From an uncultured Bacteroidota bacterium (GTDB lineage Bacteria; Bacteroidota; Bacteroidia; Chitinophagales; Chitinophagaceae), in the NCBI GenBank assembly GCA_903887415.1, contig CAISPO010000012.1, positions 107,357 through 171,356 on the forward strand: a DNA stretch of 64,000 nucleotides, read 5' to 3'. The translations under genes and the position numbers were made by a program. Of this stretch, positions 15,067-23,967 are shown piece by piece. The notes beneath the pieces were generated by a model. The model did no database searches and was not told where the DNA came from. It saw only the letters and a program-made list of their open reading frames with translations. Position 1 is the first letter of the stretch. Every line of letters begins with the position of its first letter.

Positions 15067-15801
15067 TCATTCATTGCCTATTGGTTTCGTCCACTTATTC
15101 AACTGCTTCACACAAGCGGCCATATCCCTAGGCAACGGGGCTTCAGCAACTATATGGGTGCCGTCTTCCTTATCAAATTCGAGGCGATAAGCATGGAGCG
15201 CTAGCCTGCTGAGCAAGGGCTTTTCCTGTTCATCTTTTTCAGAAAGGCGGTATTTACGCTTGATGTTAGAAAGCAGAAACGGATCGCTGTCGCCATATAA
15301 CTCATCGCAAACGATGGGATGGCCCAGCGACGCCATGTGCACACGTATCTGGTGGGTACGGCCGGTGTGTATCTGGAATTGCACCAACGCATATAGCGGC
15401 CATTGTTCTGCCACTTTGTAGTCAGTAACGGCAAGTTTTCCTTTTTTTGCTACGATCATTTTTCCGTTTGCAGCGGGATGCTCGGCGATGAAGTTTTCAA
15501 TACGCCCTTCGGGTGGTTCCACAATGCCATATACAAGGCCTGCGTAAAATTTACTTACGTCCCGCTCCTGGAACAGCATGGAAAGATAACGGTGGGCCTC
15601 CTCATTTTTCGCAAAACAGATCACGCCACTTGTTTCGCGGTCCAGGCGGTGAACTACCCATATCTTTTGGCCCAGTTTGGCCTCCAACGTTTTGTTGAGG
15701 CTAGGCAAAGCTTGGTCAAAACGGTCGGGTACCACAAGCATCCCGGCTGGTTTGTTTACAATTATGAGGTCGTCGTCGTCGTATAGCGTTTCAATATTCA
15801 T
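15067..15801 (-). CDS. RluA-family pseudouridine synthase
   Basis: 244 aa. Family motifs in order: NKPAGMLVVP (15-25), HRLDRETSG with the catalytic Asp54, FYAGLVYG, and HTGRTHQIRVHMASLGHPIVCDELYG. It isomerises uridine in rRNA or tRNA. There is no N-terminal S4 domain, so it belongs to the short RluA/RluC-like class; the target position cannot be told. Its ATG overlaps the stop of ybeY by 4 nt (ATGA), so the two RNA-maturation genes form an operon. Confidence 0.9.
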   Translation of the reverse strand: MNIETLYDDDDLIIVNKPAGMLVVPDRFDQALPSLNKTLEAKLGQKIWVVHRLDRETSGVICFAKNEEAHRYLSMLFQERDVSKFYAGLVYGIVEPPEGRIENFIAEHPAANGKMIVAKKGKLAVTDYKVAEQWPLYALVQFQIHTGRTHQIRVHMASLGHPIVCDELYGDSDPFLLSNIKRKYRLSEKDEQEKPLLSRLALHAYRLEFDKEDGTHIVAEAPLPRDMAACVKQLNKWTKPIGNE

Positions 15802-16238
15802 TTTGCCAATTCCTTTTTATAATGTCCCAGGCAGTAGTCTTCGTTCTCCCGCATTACTTTCTGGTCTTTTTCTTTTTTGTCTTTAAAACCGCACAAATGC
15901 AGCACTCCATGAAATATCACCCTGTGCAGCTCATCGGTATAAGTAGTCTTAAATATTTTTGCATTTTCCTTTACCCGCTCCACGCTGATATATATTTCCC
16001 CTTCCAGCGCCTTCTTCGACTCGCTGAGGTCGAAGGTAATGATATCTGTAAAAGTATCGTGATCGAGGAAGTTTTTATTCATTTCCAGCAGGAAGGCATC
16101 CGAGCAAAAAATGACATTCAGCTCAGCAGTTTGCACCTTTGCCATGTACTTGCTGATGATCTCATCAATAAATACAGACAGTTTGCGCTTTTTCTTTAGT
16201 CCTGACGTCACGTCCTGTTCGTAAAAAACGGCTGGCAT
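15798..16238 (-). CDS. ybeY: endoribonuclease YbeY (16S rRNA maturation)
   Basis: 146 aa from the ATG at 16238, preferred over an upstream start because a -7 box lies 14 nt before it and family members begin close to FYEQDV. The metal-binding region HGVLHLCGFKDKKEKD is present, but the third canonical His (in GYDH) is replaced, as commonly seen in Bacteroidota, by a longer KDKKEKD stretch. YbeY trims the 16S rRNA 3' end and acts in ribosome quality control. Coupled to the downstream pseudouridine synthase gene. Confidence 0.88.
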   Translation of the reverse strand: MPAVFYEQDVTSGLKKKRKLSVFIDEIISKYMAKVQTAELNVIFCSDAFLLEMNKNFLDHDTFTDIITFDLSESKKALEGEIYISVERVKENAKIFKTTYTDELHRVIFHGVLHLCGFKDKKEKDQKVMRENEDYCLGHYKKELAK

Positions 16239-16251
16239 GGGGTGTTTTTTG

Positions 16252-16259
16252 CAAAGGTA
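16252..16259 (-). promoter_or_regulatory. -7 promoter box for ybeY
   Basis: Reverse strand TACCTTTG, 13 nt before the chosen ybeY ATG. A transcript from here would exclude the longer open frame starting further upstream. Confidence 0.5.
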
Positions 16260-16465
16260 CAGCCAAACCAATAAAACGAGGCATAGTCAGCGCTTCTCAA
16301 TCTTTCAGCCAATATGCGAATCGAATATAACTGACGACTACAGGTTAGTTCCTTCTAGATAAATGTCCCCTAATTCAATATGACCTCAATCATAACATCC
16401 TTGGTCAATATTTCCTTACTTTGCTACCACTGAGCTTTTATTATTACTTTCAATTTTTTAATTCT

Positions 16466-17842
16466 ATGTCAAGGCACGTTACAATATTGGGAGCCGGGCT
16501 GGTAGGTTCGCTGCTGTCTATCATTTTAAAGAAGCGGGGCCATGAGGTCTCTATTTATGAGCGTCGGCCGGATATGCGCGACGCAAATATATCAGCTGGT
16601 AAGTCAATAAACCTGGCCATGAGCGCACGCGGATGGCGGGCGCTGGAACTCGCGGGACTAAGGAACGAGATGGAAGCGCTGGCCATACCCATGTACGGTC
16701 GCTACCTGCACCAGCCGGACGGGCAAACGGCATTTCAACCATATAGCAAGAACAACGAGGCGATATACTCGGTGAGTCGTGGGGAACTAAATAAGAAGTT
16801 AATGACGCTTGCAGAGAAAGAGGGAGTGAATATCTACTTCGAACACCGCTGCACCCACGTGCATGTGGAGAATAACCATGTTCATTTCCACCACGATCAC
16901 AAAGAGAAAATTGTACATGCCGACCTTCTGTTTGGCGCTGATGGGGCATTTTCTGCGTTGCGGGAAAGCTATACCCATATGAGCCGTGTGAACTGCGACC
17001 AGATGTACCTGGAATACGGATATAAAGAACTATGTATACTGCCGGGGAAAAACGGCGAATGGCTCATGGAAAAAAATGCATTGCATATCTGGCCACGTGG
17101 CAAGTACATGATGATAGCACTGCCTAATACGGATGGTACGTTTACCTGCACTTTGTTCATGCCCTTTGAAGGAGAAGTTTCTTTCGAGAAATTGCAGACC
17201 CGGGACGATGTAACCAGTTTCTTTGATAAACAGTTTGCTGACGCTAAGGCACTAATGCCGGGGCTTTTGGATGATTTTTTTACCAATCCCACTTCTTCGC
17301 TGATCACTACCCATATTTTCCCTTGGCATTATAAGAATAAGAGCGCGTTAATTGGTGACGCTGCCCATGCCATAGTTCCGTTTTACGGGCAGGGGATGAA
17401 TGCGGGTTTTGAAGACGTTACCATATTGTCTGAGCTGATGGGAATATACAAGGACGACTGGAATGCAATATTGAAAACATATGAAGCGAAAAGAAAGCCA
17501 AATGGGGACGCCGTTGCCGCGCTTGCATTGCTTAACTTTACGGAAATGCGGGATAAAGTCGCAGACCCTATGTTCCTGGAGCGTAAGAAAATAGAGAAGG
17601 AATTAGGGAAACGATACCCTCACCAGTTTGTATCCGTATATGAAATGGTATCCTTTAGTCATACTCCATACAGCACGGCTATACAGTGTACACAGGCACA
17701 GGACAAATTACTGGAGCGCATTATGAATGAAGGTGATTTTTTTGCAAACATAGAACATGCAGAATTTGCCGGTTCTTTGGGCAAATGGATAACAGAGTAT
17801 AACAACGCGGTACAGCAACTGGATTTTGGAAATGAAGCCTGA
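16466..17842 (+). CDS. kmo: kynurenine 3-monooxygenase
   Basis: 458 aa from the ATG at 16466, where the FAD-binding Rossmann motif GAGLVG (9-14) begins as in family members. Further signatures are YERRPDMR, SINLAMSARGW, the second FAD motif ALIGDAAHAIVPFYGQGMNAGFEDV (about 295-320), and HIWPRGKYMMIALPN. The enzyme hydroxylates L-kynurenine to 3-hydroxykynurenine with NADPH and O2, in tryptophan breakdown or de novo NAD synthesis. No other kynurenine gene is adjacent; it overlaps recJ by 11 nt, which suggests co-transcription with an unrelated DNA repair gene. A hydrophobic C-terminal anchor, present in the mitochondrial enzyme, is absent. Confidence 0.93.
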   Translation: MSRHVTILGAGLVGSLLSIILKKRGHEVSIYERRPDMRDANISAGKSINLAMSARGWRALELAGLRNEMEALAIPMYGRYLHQPDGQTAFQPYSKNNEAIYSVSRGELNKKLMTLAEKEGVNIYFEHRCTHVHVENNHVHFHHDHKEKIVHADLLFGADGAFSALRESYTHMSRVNCDQMYLEYGYKELCILPGKNGEWLMEKNALHIWPRGKYMMIALPNTDGTFTCTLFMPFEGEVSFEKLQTRDDVTSFFDKQFADAKALMPGLLDDFFTNPTSSLITTHIFPWHYKNKSALIGDAAHAIVPFYGQGMNAGFEDVTILSELMGIYKDDWNAILKTYEAKRKPNGDAVAALALLNFTEMRDKVADPMFLERKKIEKELGKRYPHQFVSVYEMVSFSHTPYSTAIQCTQAQDKLLERIMNEGDFFANIEHAEFAGSLGKWITEYNNAVQQLDFGNEA

Positions 17843-19547
17843 AAAAAGATGGACATTAAGACCGGTAGATGAAACAATAGTAGCTACGCTGAGCGAAGAA
17901 CTGAAGGTGAACCCCGCTATCTGCAGGATACTGGCATTGCGCGGCGTTAAAGACTATGCGACCGCCAAACTTTTTTTTCGCCCGCTGCTTTCCCAGCTGC
18001 ATGATCCCTTCCTGATGAAGGGAATGAAAAAAGCGGTGGACCGTATAAGCGAAGCAATCGAATGGCATGAACGCATAATGATCTATGGTGACTATGACGT
18101 AGATGGCACCACAGCAGTATCCCTTGTATATTCCTTCCTGAAAAAGAAGTATGATGGCGAGCTTGCTTATTATATTCCGCACCGATACCGCGAGGGCTAC
18201 GGCATATCCAAACAAGGAATAGACTATGCGCACGGCAATGGATACACACTGATGATAACACTGGACTGCGGTATCAAGTCGGTTGAAATGATCACTTATG
18301 CGCAGTCGCTGGGAATAGACGTTATTGTTTGCGACCACCACCTTCCGGATGCTAATATACCTCCTGCATTCGCTATTCTGAATCCGAAACAAGTGGATTG
18401 TAAATACCCATACAAGGAGCTTAGCGGCTGCGGTATAGGCTTTAAACTGGCGCAGGCACTGGCGATACAATGGAAGCTACCCATGGAAAGTGTATATCAA
18501 TACCTGGACCTTGTGGCTACCAGCATAGCTGCTGATATAGTACCAATTGATGGCGAGAACCGGATACTTGCCCACTATGGCGTAAAAAGAATAAATGAAT
18601 CACCCTGCCTTGCCATCTCCACGCTTAAGGAATTAGGCGGTGTAACAAAGCCGCTCTCTATCACTGACCTGGTATTTGTAATTGGCCCTCGCGTAAATGC
18701 CGCAGGCCGTATGGACGATGCCCGGAAGGCTGTAGAATTTTTTATTGAAACAGACCCGCAAAAAATAGAAGCGCTTGCAGCAGCGTTGCACTCCGATAAT
18801 GATGACCGCAAGGAGGTGGACAAAAGCACCACCGAGGAGGCGCTGGCCATACTGGATGGTGACGCAGCACTGCAACGGAGGAAATCGACGGTGCTATACC
18901 GGCCACACTGGCATAAGGGCGTGGTGGGCATAGTGGCATCGAGGCTCATAGATCATTACTACCGGCCTACGATCATGCTCACAAATGCTAACGGAAAGGC
19001 CACCGGCTCTGCCCGATCGGTATCGGGTTTCAATATTTACGAAGCTATCCACGAGTGCCGCCACCTGCTGGAAAATTACGGCGGCCATTTTTACGCTGCC
19101 GGTATGACGATGGCCGAAAACCGTGTGGAAGACTTCATTGCTGCATTTGAAAAAATAGTGGCATCTACGATTACGCCCGAGCAACAGATACCGGAGATAG
19201 TGATAGACGCGGATATACCGCTATCATTAGTGAAACCTTCGTTTTATAATTTGCTAAAACAATTGGAACCTTTTGGCCCGGCCAATATGAGGCCCGTATT
19301 TATTACACGCGGACTGTATGACTATCAGAGCTCATCAAACGTGGTAAAAGAGCAGCACTTGCGCATAGTAGCGCACCAGAAGAACGGATCAATCATTGAA
19401 GGTATCGGATTTGGGATCGGTGAAAAGTATGAAATAGTCCGCAACGGCCCATTTGATATGGTATATAATATTGAGGAGAATGAGTATAATGGCAATGTCA
19501 AGGTCCAGGTGAAAGTAATAGATGTACGCACAGCTGCTAAAGATTAA
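17832..19547 (+). CDS. recJ: single-stranded-DNA-specific exonuclease RecJ
   Basis: 571 aa, the normal length. DHH-family motifs are clear: YGDYDVDGTTA (85-95), TLDCGIK, CDHHLPD (DHH), GPRVNAAGRMDD and the DHHA1 segment SARSVSGFNIYEAIHECRHLLENYGGHFYAAGMT. It degrades single-stranded DNA 5' to 3' in recombination and mismatch repair, in the cytoplasm. The ATG at 17832 lies inside the 3' end of kmo; a TTG two codons earlier is possible but less likely. Confidence 0.95.
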   Translation: MKPEKRWTLRPVDETIVATLSEELKVNPAICRILALRGVKDYATAKLFFRPLLSQLHDPFLMKGMKKAVDRISEAIEWHERIMIYGDYDVDGTTAVSLVYSFLKKKYDGELAYYIPHRYREGYGISKQGIDYAHGNGYTLMITLDCGIKSVEMITYAQSLGIDVIVCDHHLPDANIPPAFAILNPKQVDCKYPYKELSGCGIGFKLAQALAIQWKLPMESVYQYLDLVATSIAADIVPIDGENRILAHYGVKRINESPCLAISTLKELGGVTKPLSITDLVFVIGPRVNAAGRMDDARKAVEFFIETDPQKIEALAAALHSDNDDRKEVDKSTTEEALAILDGDAALQRRKSTVLYRPHWHKGVVGIVASRLIDHYYRPTIMLTNANGKATGSARSVSGFNIYEAIHECRHLLENYGGHFYAAGMTMAENRVEDFIAAFEKIVASTITPEQQIPEIVIDADIPLSLVKPSFYNLLKQLEPFGPANMRPVFITRGLYDYQSSSNVVKEQHLRIVAHQKNGSIIEGIGFGIGEKYEIVRNGPFDMVYNIEENEYNGNVKVQVKVIDVRTAAKD

Positions 19548-19583
19548 CTTAACAATCTTCAGAATGCCTACTGAGTCGGTTGC

Positions 19584-19591
19584 TACATTTG
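19584..19591 (+). promoter_or_regulatory. -7 promoter box of the PepSY/YncE/TonB-receptor operon
   Basis: TACATTTG matches TAnnTTTG, 29 nt before the ATG at 19621. It fits a separate promoter for the three genes that follow recJ. Confidence 0.5.
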
Positions 19592-19620
19592 TGCAATATC
19601 AACTTCCAAAAAATAGCGTC

Positions 19621-20046
19621 ATGAAAAAAAGAATCTTCACAAGCCTAATGGTTGCATCAGTGTCTGTATCAGCCCAGAAAATGGATGCTTCTAAAGTTCC
19701 CGCACCAGTAAAGGCAACATTCAAAAAGAATTTTGCCGGGGTAAAAGATGCTAAATGGGAAAAGGAAAATGGTAATTACGAAGCCAACTTCCAGCAAAAC
19801 GGTAGCAAGATGTCTGCTACGTTCGATCCCGTCGGAATATGGCTGGAAACTGAAAATGCAGTCGAAATAAGTGCGCTCCCGGCTGCGGCTACAGCCTACC
19901 TGGCTAAAACCTATAAAGGAGCGAAAGTAAAAGACGCCGCTAAACTAAAAATGGCAAACGGCGAAACGCATTTCGAGGCCGAGGTGAAGGGAATGGATGT
20001 TATCTTTGACGAGAATGGCAAATTTATTAAAACACAAAAAGACTAA
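19621..20046 (+). CDS. PepSY-like domain exported protein
   Basis: 141 aa. A short signal peptide (to about SAQ) is followed by two repeats of a PepSY-like/BLIP-like pattern: VPAPVKATFKKNFAGVKDAKWEKENGNYEANFQQNG and LPAAATAYLAKTYKGAKVKDAAKLKMANGETHFEAEVKG. Bacteroidota PepSY-like proteins of this kind are periplasmic and of unknown function, sometimes next to metal or envelope-stress genes. The stop is 2 nt before the next ATG, so it is the first gene of an operon with a beta-propeller protein and a TonB-dependent receptor. Start chosen at the signal peptide, downstream of a promoter box. Confidence 0.82.
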   Translation: MKKRIFTSLMVASVSVSAQKMDASKVPAPVKATFKKNFAGVKDAKWEKENGNYEANFQQNGSKMSATFDPVGIWLETENAVEISALPAAATAYLAKTYKGAKVKDAAKLKMANGETHFEAEVKGMDVIFDENGKFIKTQKD

Positions 20047-20048
20047 AA

Positions 20049-21065
20049 ATGAGATACTTCAATTTGATCGGCGCAGCTATCATCGCATGTACCCTTTGTA
20101 ATACAGCATCTGCCCAGGCCGGCTACCACGTTCTCAATACCTTCCACATTCCCGGCGTAGGCGGGTGGGATTACATTGCCGTGAGCCCAATAAATGGTAA
20201 CGTATATGTTTCTCACAGCTCACAGGTAAATATCCTTAACCAGAACACCGGCGACTCGGTAGGAGTGATCCCGAACACGACCGGAGTGCACGGTATTGCT
20301 TTTGCACCTGAGTTTAAAAAAGGATTTACCAGCAACGGCAAGCTGAACACCGCAACAGTGTTTGACATAAATACGAATGTGGTACTGGCACAAATAAAGA
20401 CCGGCGAAAATCCGGACGCTATTATGTACGATCCCTTCTCTAAAAAGGTATATATCTGCAATGGCCGCAGCAAAGACCTGTCTGTGATAGACCCCACCAC
20501 AAATGAAGTCGTAAAAACCGTGGACCTGGGCGGCAAGCCGGAAACTGCGGTGAGCGATGAAGCTGGAAACCTTTACATAAACATAGAAGACAAGAGTGAG
20601 ATCGCGGTTGTAAATACAAAAACATATACGGTTACCTATCGCTGGAAAATAGGTAGCGGTAAAGAACCTTCAGGGCTGGCAATAGATGTGAAGACAAAAA
20701 GATTGTTTGCCGGCTGCGATAACAAATTGCTTATTGTGATGAATGCAGAGAACGGAAAAGTGGTAAAAGAGCTGCCAATAGGCGATGGTTGTGATGGTGT
20801 GGCTTTTGACTCAGAATTAAAAAATGTATTTAGCTCGAACGGGGAAGGAACACTAACTGTGATACACGAAAAATCGTCCAAAGAATTTTCAGTGGTAGAA
20901 AATGTACCGACAAAAAAAGGCGCCCGCACTGTAGCTGTTGATGAAAAAACGCATCGCTTATATCTGCCTACCGCTGATTTCCTGCCAGCCGACCCTGCGG
21001 AGAAAGAACATAAGCGGCCGGGCATTGTGCCGGGCTCATTCCAGGTATTGGTAGTTGGTAAATAA
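20049..21065 (+). CDS. YncE-like beta-propeller protein
   Basis: 338 aa. Signal peptide (to SAQ22), then seven YVTN-type blades with repeats such as GWDYIAVSPINGNVYVSH, GVHGIAFAPEFKKGFTSNG, NPDAIMYDPFSKKVYICNGRSKDLSVIDPTTNEVV and GKPETAVSDEAGNLYI. This fits the periplasmic YncE family; E. coli YncE binds DNA in vitro and is iron-regulated, but its role is unclear. Here it is sandwiched between a PepSY-like protein and a TonB-dependent receptor, spacing 2 and 22 nt, which suggests a periplasmic role in uptake of whatever the receptor imports. Substrate unknown. Confidence 0.85.
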   Translation: MRYFNLIGAAIIACTLCNTASAQAGYHVLNTFHIPGVGGWDYIAVSPINGNVYVSHSSQVNILNQNTGDSVGVIPNTTGVHGIAFAPEFKKGFTSNGKLNTATVFDINTNVVLAQIKTGENPDAIMYDPFSKKVYICNGRSKDLSVIDPTTNEVVKTVDLGGKPETAVSDEAGNLYINIEDKSEIAVVNTKTYTVTYRWKIGSGKEPSGLAIDVKTKRLFAGCDNKLLIVMNAENGKVVKELPIGDGCDGVAFDSELKNVFSSNGEGTLTVIHEKSSKEFSVVENVPTKKGARTVAVDEKTHRLYLPTADFLPADPAEKEHKRPGIVPGSFQVLVVGK

Positions 21066-21087
21066 ACCGTGTTTTATAAATTGAAGG

Positions 21088-23262
21088 ATGAAAATTTACG
21101 CCACGATATTATTAGTGATTTTCGCAACTACTGCACAGGCACAATACAACTTCAGGGCCATTGTAAAAGACAAAGCGACGAACATTGCCATGCCGGGAGT
21201 GACCGTGCATGATAAACATGGCCACGGCAGCGCTACCGACGATAGCGGCAGAGTAACAATAACAAACATCAACATCAACCCGGATACTTTCTATTTCACT
21301 TTCCTGGGCTACCGGCCCGATACACTTATTGCGGACCTGCATGAGGATATGCGGCATGAAATATTGCTTTCTGAAAATGGTAAGGAACTGGAAGAGGTGG
21401 TTTTTGTTTCCACAACGCGTACCAATGAACGGATCGAAAATGCTCCGCTGAAAGTAGAAGTATTAGGGAAAGAAGACCTTGAAGAAGAGAACACCATCAG
21501 GCCGGCAAACATTGCCAGCATACTTGGAGATGTGAGCGGGGTGCAGATACAGCAGTCCTCTGCTACATCTGGCAATATGAATGTGCGCATACAGGGGCTC
21601 AACGGCCAATATACGCAGATACTGCGCGACGGTATGCCTCTCTACGATGGGTTTTCCGGTGGCTTTGGCATATTGCAAATTCCACCGCTGGACCTGCGGC
21701 AGGTGGAACTGGTAAAGGGCTCCTCATCCACGCTGTACGGTGGCGGCGCTATAGCCGGACTTATCAACCTTATTTCAAAAAAGCCTTCTTATGACCAGGA
21801 AGCGGTGTTTACTATTAATGCCACAACGCTACAAGAGCAAGATGTGAACACCTATGTGGCAAAGCGTAACAAAACTTTCGGGTACACCTTATTTGCCGGC
21901 TACGACCACCAGAATGCAGTAGATGTAAACGGCGATGGCCTCTCCGATGTGCCGCAGCTCAGCACCTTTACCATACACCCCCGCTTGTTTTATTATCCTG
22001 ATGAGAAAACAACTTTGACTGTAGGATATAACGGAACATTCGAACAACGCTATGGCGGCGATATGCAGGTGATTGACGGCCTGCCGGACAGCACCCACCA
22101 ATACTTTGAGAAAGATAGGACGCAACGAAACACGGGTGAAATTATTTTTGAGCGTGCATTGCCGGGCCTGGTGAAACTTACCATAAAAGGCAGTGCCAGC
22201 TCCTTCGACCGGGATATAGCCACAAATATGGATGATATAAAAGGCAACCAGGTTAACTACTATTCTGAGGCCTCAGTGTTCATACCGCAAAAGGAAAATA
22301 GTATCGTTGCCGGCCTAAATGCTACTGGCGACCGCTTTAAAAAACTGCCTTCCAGCGACAGCCTTTCGCTCAATGATTTTCAGAATAATGTTATGGGGGC
22401 GTTTGCCCAGTACACGCTGCATTTGCCAGCACAAACAACACTGGAAGCGGGGCTGCGCGGAGATCATACCGATCATTACGGAAATTTTGTATTGCCGAGG
22501 CTTGCTGCATTCCACCGGTTCAATGACATGTGGGCGATGCGTGCTGGTGTGGGTTTCGGGTATAAGATACCCAATCCGCTGGAAGTGCAGATAATTGACT
22601 ATCCCATTCAGGACTTACAACCACTGCCATCAAATATAAAGGCGGAAACATCGCAGGGATACAACCTTGAAGGAAATTTCAAAAAGGATATCGGCAGTAA
22701 CATTAACCTGTTCATCAACCATGCTTTCTTCCTTACACAGATCAATAGCCCTGTTGTGGCAACACAGGCCGCAGACCAAACGGTGTCTTTTGCAAACGGC
22801 GATAAACCAGTTGTTACTATGGGCTTTGACACCTATGTGAAAGTAACCATAGAAAAACTGGAATTATACCTGGGCTATACCTATACAGATGCGGAAAGAA
22901 AATACCTGGACCATGACCAGTTCATGCCGCTCACACCCCGCCACCGGGTTGCCTTCACTGCCGTGCGTCAAATCATGGAGAAATGGCGGGTGGGCCTGGA
23001 AGGCTCGTTCATTGGCTATGAATACAGGGATGGTGATGTAAACACGCAGCCATATGTGCTGGCCTCAGTAATGATAGAAAGAAAGCTGGGCAAAAAATTC
23101 AGCATAGTGCTGAACGGTGAGAATTTATTTGATTACCGCCAGACACGGTTTGAGCAAATCTATACCGGGCCTATCACTAATCCAACTTTTAAGCCGTTAT
23201 GGGCGCCTATTGATGGGCGTGTGATCAACTTATCGGTAAGAATAACGCCGTTCAACAAATAA
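21088..23262 (+). CDS. TonB-dependent receptor with carboxypeptidase-like domain
   Basis: 724 aa. Signal peptide (to AQAQ), a carboxypeptidase-D-like regulatory domain (about 22-95: FRAIVKDKATNIAMPGVTVHDKHG, FLGYRPDTL), a plug domain (ENAPLKVEVLGKEDLEEE ... GVQIQQSSATSGNMNVRIQGLNGQYTQILRDGMPLY, VELVKGSSSTLYGGGAIAGLINLIS) and a C-terminal 22-strand barrel. It imports a ligand across the outer membrane using TonB energy. Size and lack of a SusD partner argue for a small metal-chelate, heme or cobalamin-type ligand rather than glycans, but this is inference. Last gene of an operon with PepSY-like and YncE-like proteins. Confidence 0.92.
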   Translation: MKIYATILLVIFATTAQAQYNFRAIVKDKATNIAMPGVTVHDKHGHGSATDDSGRVTITNININPDTFYFTFLGYRPDTLIADLHEDMRHEILLSENGKELEEVVFVSTTRTNERIENAPLKVEVLGKEDLEEENTIRPANIASILGDVSGVQIQQSSATSGNMNVRIQGLNGQYTQILRDGMPLYDGFSGGFGILQIPPLDLRQVELVKGSSSTLYGGGAIAGLINLISKKPSYDQEAVFTINATTLQEQDVNTYVAKRNKTFGYTLFAGYDHQNAVDVNGDGLSDVPQLSTFTIHPRLFYYPDEKTTLTVGYNGTFEQRYGGDMQVIDGLPDSTHQYFEKDRTQRNTGEIIFERALPGLVKLTIKGSASSFDRDIATNMDDIKGNQVNYYSEASVFIPQKENSIVAGLNATGDRFKKLPSSDSLSLNDFQNNVMGAFAQYTLHLPAQTTLEAGLRGDHTDHYGNFVLPRLAAFHRFNDMWAMRAGVGFGYKIPNPLEVQIIDYPIQDLQPLPSNIKAETSQGYNLEGNFKKDIGSNINLFINHAFFLTQINSPVVATQAADQTVSFANGDKPVVTMGFDTYVKVTIEKLELYLGYTYTDAERKYLDHDQFMPLTPRHRVAFTAVRQIMEKWRVGLEGSFIGYEYRDGDVNTQPYVLASVMIERKLGKKFSIVLNGENLFDYRQTRFEQIYTGPITNPTFKPLWAPIDGRVINLSVRITPFNK

Positions 23263-23301
23263 TTTCTTTTTTTGGAGTGCGCGGCCGGCGCATCGCACCT
23301 T

Positions 23302-23574
23302 TCAAAATGGTAGTGCCTTGTTTGTTAGCTCTATGGTTCCGTTTTCAACGTAGATCAATAGAGGCCCTTCCGGCACAAAGAAGAACTCATCATCGTTGTC
23401 GTGTTTATGCCAGTGGAATTCACCCTCTACAATACCGATTCTTACAACGCTATCGTTTACCTGTGTCAGCGTATAGTTCTGCCATTTCTCTTTGCAGGCA
23501 GTAACTATTGACGGGACATCGATCAATTCCTGATGCTTGAATTGCGTATCGAGGTTGATGTTGTATTTTTCCAT
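23302..23574 (-). CDS. cupin-domain protein, C-terminally truncated
   Basis: 90 aa. The N-terminal cupin motif is intact (VRIGIVEGEFHWHKHDNDDEFFFVPEG), giving the metal-binding HxH and Glu of this family. The product stops after ENGTIEL-TNKALPF, where relatives continue with an EGE-x-VVPRGVEHKP segment and two more strands, usually reaching ~115 residues. Just beyond the stop another frame reads ILKGAMRRPRTPKKE, which resembles a decayed PKGVEHRP motif. A deletion plus frameshift is likely, so the second metal ligand is lost and the protein may not fold. Downstream it runs into the convergent TonB receptor gene. Confidence 0.7.
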   Translation of the reverse strand: MEKYNINLDTQFKHQELIDVPSIVTACKEKWQNYTLTQVNDSVVRIGIVEGEFHWHKHDNDDEFFFVPEGPLLIYVENGTIELTNKALPF

Positions 23575-23583
23575 GGTAAGATA

Positions 23584-23940
23584 TTAAGCGGCTTCCCAGG
23601 TTTCAAATAAGAGGTTTAGATAATAATTTTCCTCTTTGGTGATCACTTTATCGGCTTTGGTGAGCTTGATGGAGAATTTTATCAGGTTCTTACGCTCCTC
23701 GATAGTGGCATCGTCGTAGAAATCATCCATCATTTTGAGATAGTGGCCTTCCCATTCATCCGGTTTCAACCGGCTGATCACTTCCATCTGTTTGTCGAGG
23801 TTCACATTGAAGGGAAATTCATTGACAAGGTATTGGCGTATAACCATGTCTTTCTCGCCGCTGATCCTGAAGTCAACGGCGGAGAGTATCATCAGTAAAT
23901 GATATCCCGCAATGGCTTTATTCATTCGCTTGTTAGGCAT
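23584..23940 (-). CDS. TerB-like small helical protein
   Basis: 118 aa, entirely alpha-helical by pattern: YHLLMILSAVDFRISGEKDMVIRQYLVNEF and KADKVITKEENYYLNLLFE resemble the repeated D-x-x-I-x-x-x-E motif of TerB/DjlA-N folds, with acidic residues that might bind metal. TerB-like proteins are found in stress and tellurite-resistance contexts, but this one stands alone and no function can be given. It lies 9 nt upstream of the truncated cupin gene and 27 nt downstream of the alanine dehydrogenase gene, all on the same strand. Confidence 0.7.
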   Translation of the reverse strand: MPNKRMNKAIAGYHLLMILSAVDFRISGEKDMVIRQYLVNEFPFNVNLDKQMEVISRLKPDEWEGHYLKMMDDFYDDATIEERKNLIKFSIKLTKADKVITKEENYYLNLLFETWEAA

Positions 23941-23967
23941 ACAATAATATACGAGTTTAGGCCGGAC

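Noticed and set aside
16010..16040. Sequence TTCGACTCGCTGAGGTCGAAGG inside ybeY, similar to the short repeat at 8257
   Set aside because: It encodes the normal family segment FDLSESKKALEG, so the likeness to the dispersed repeat is probably chance.
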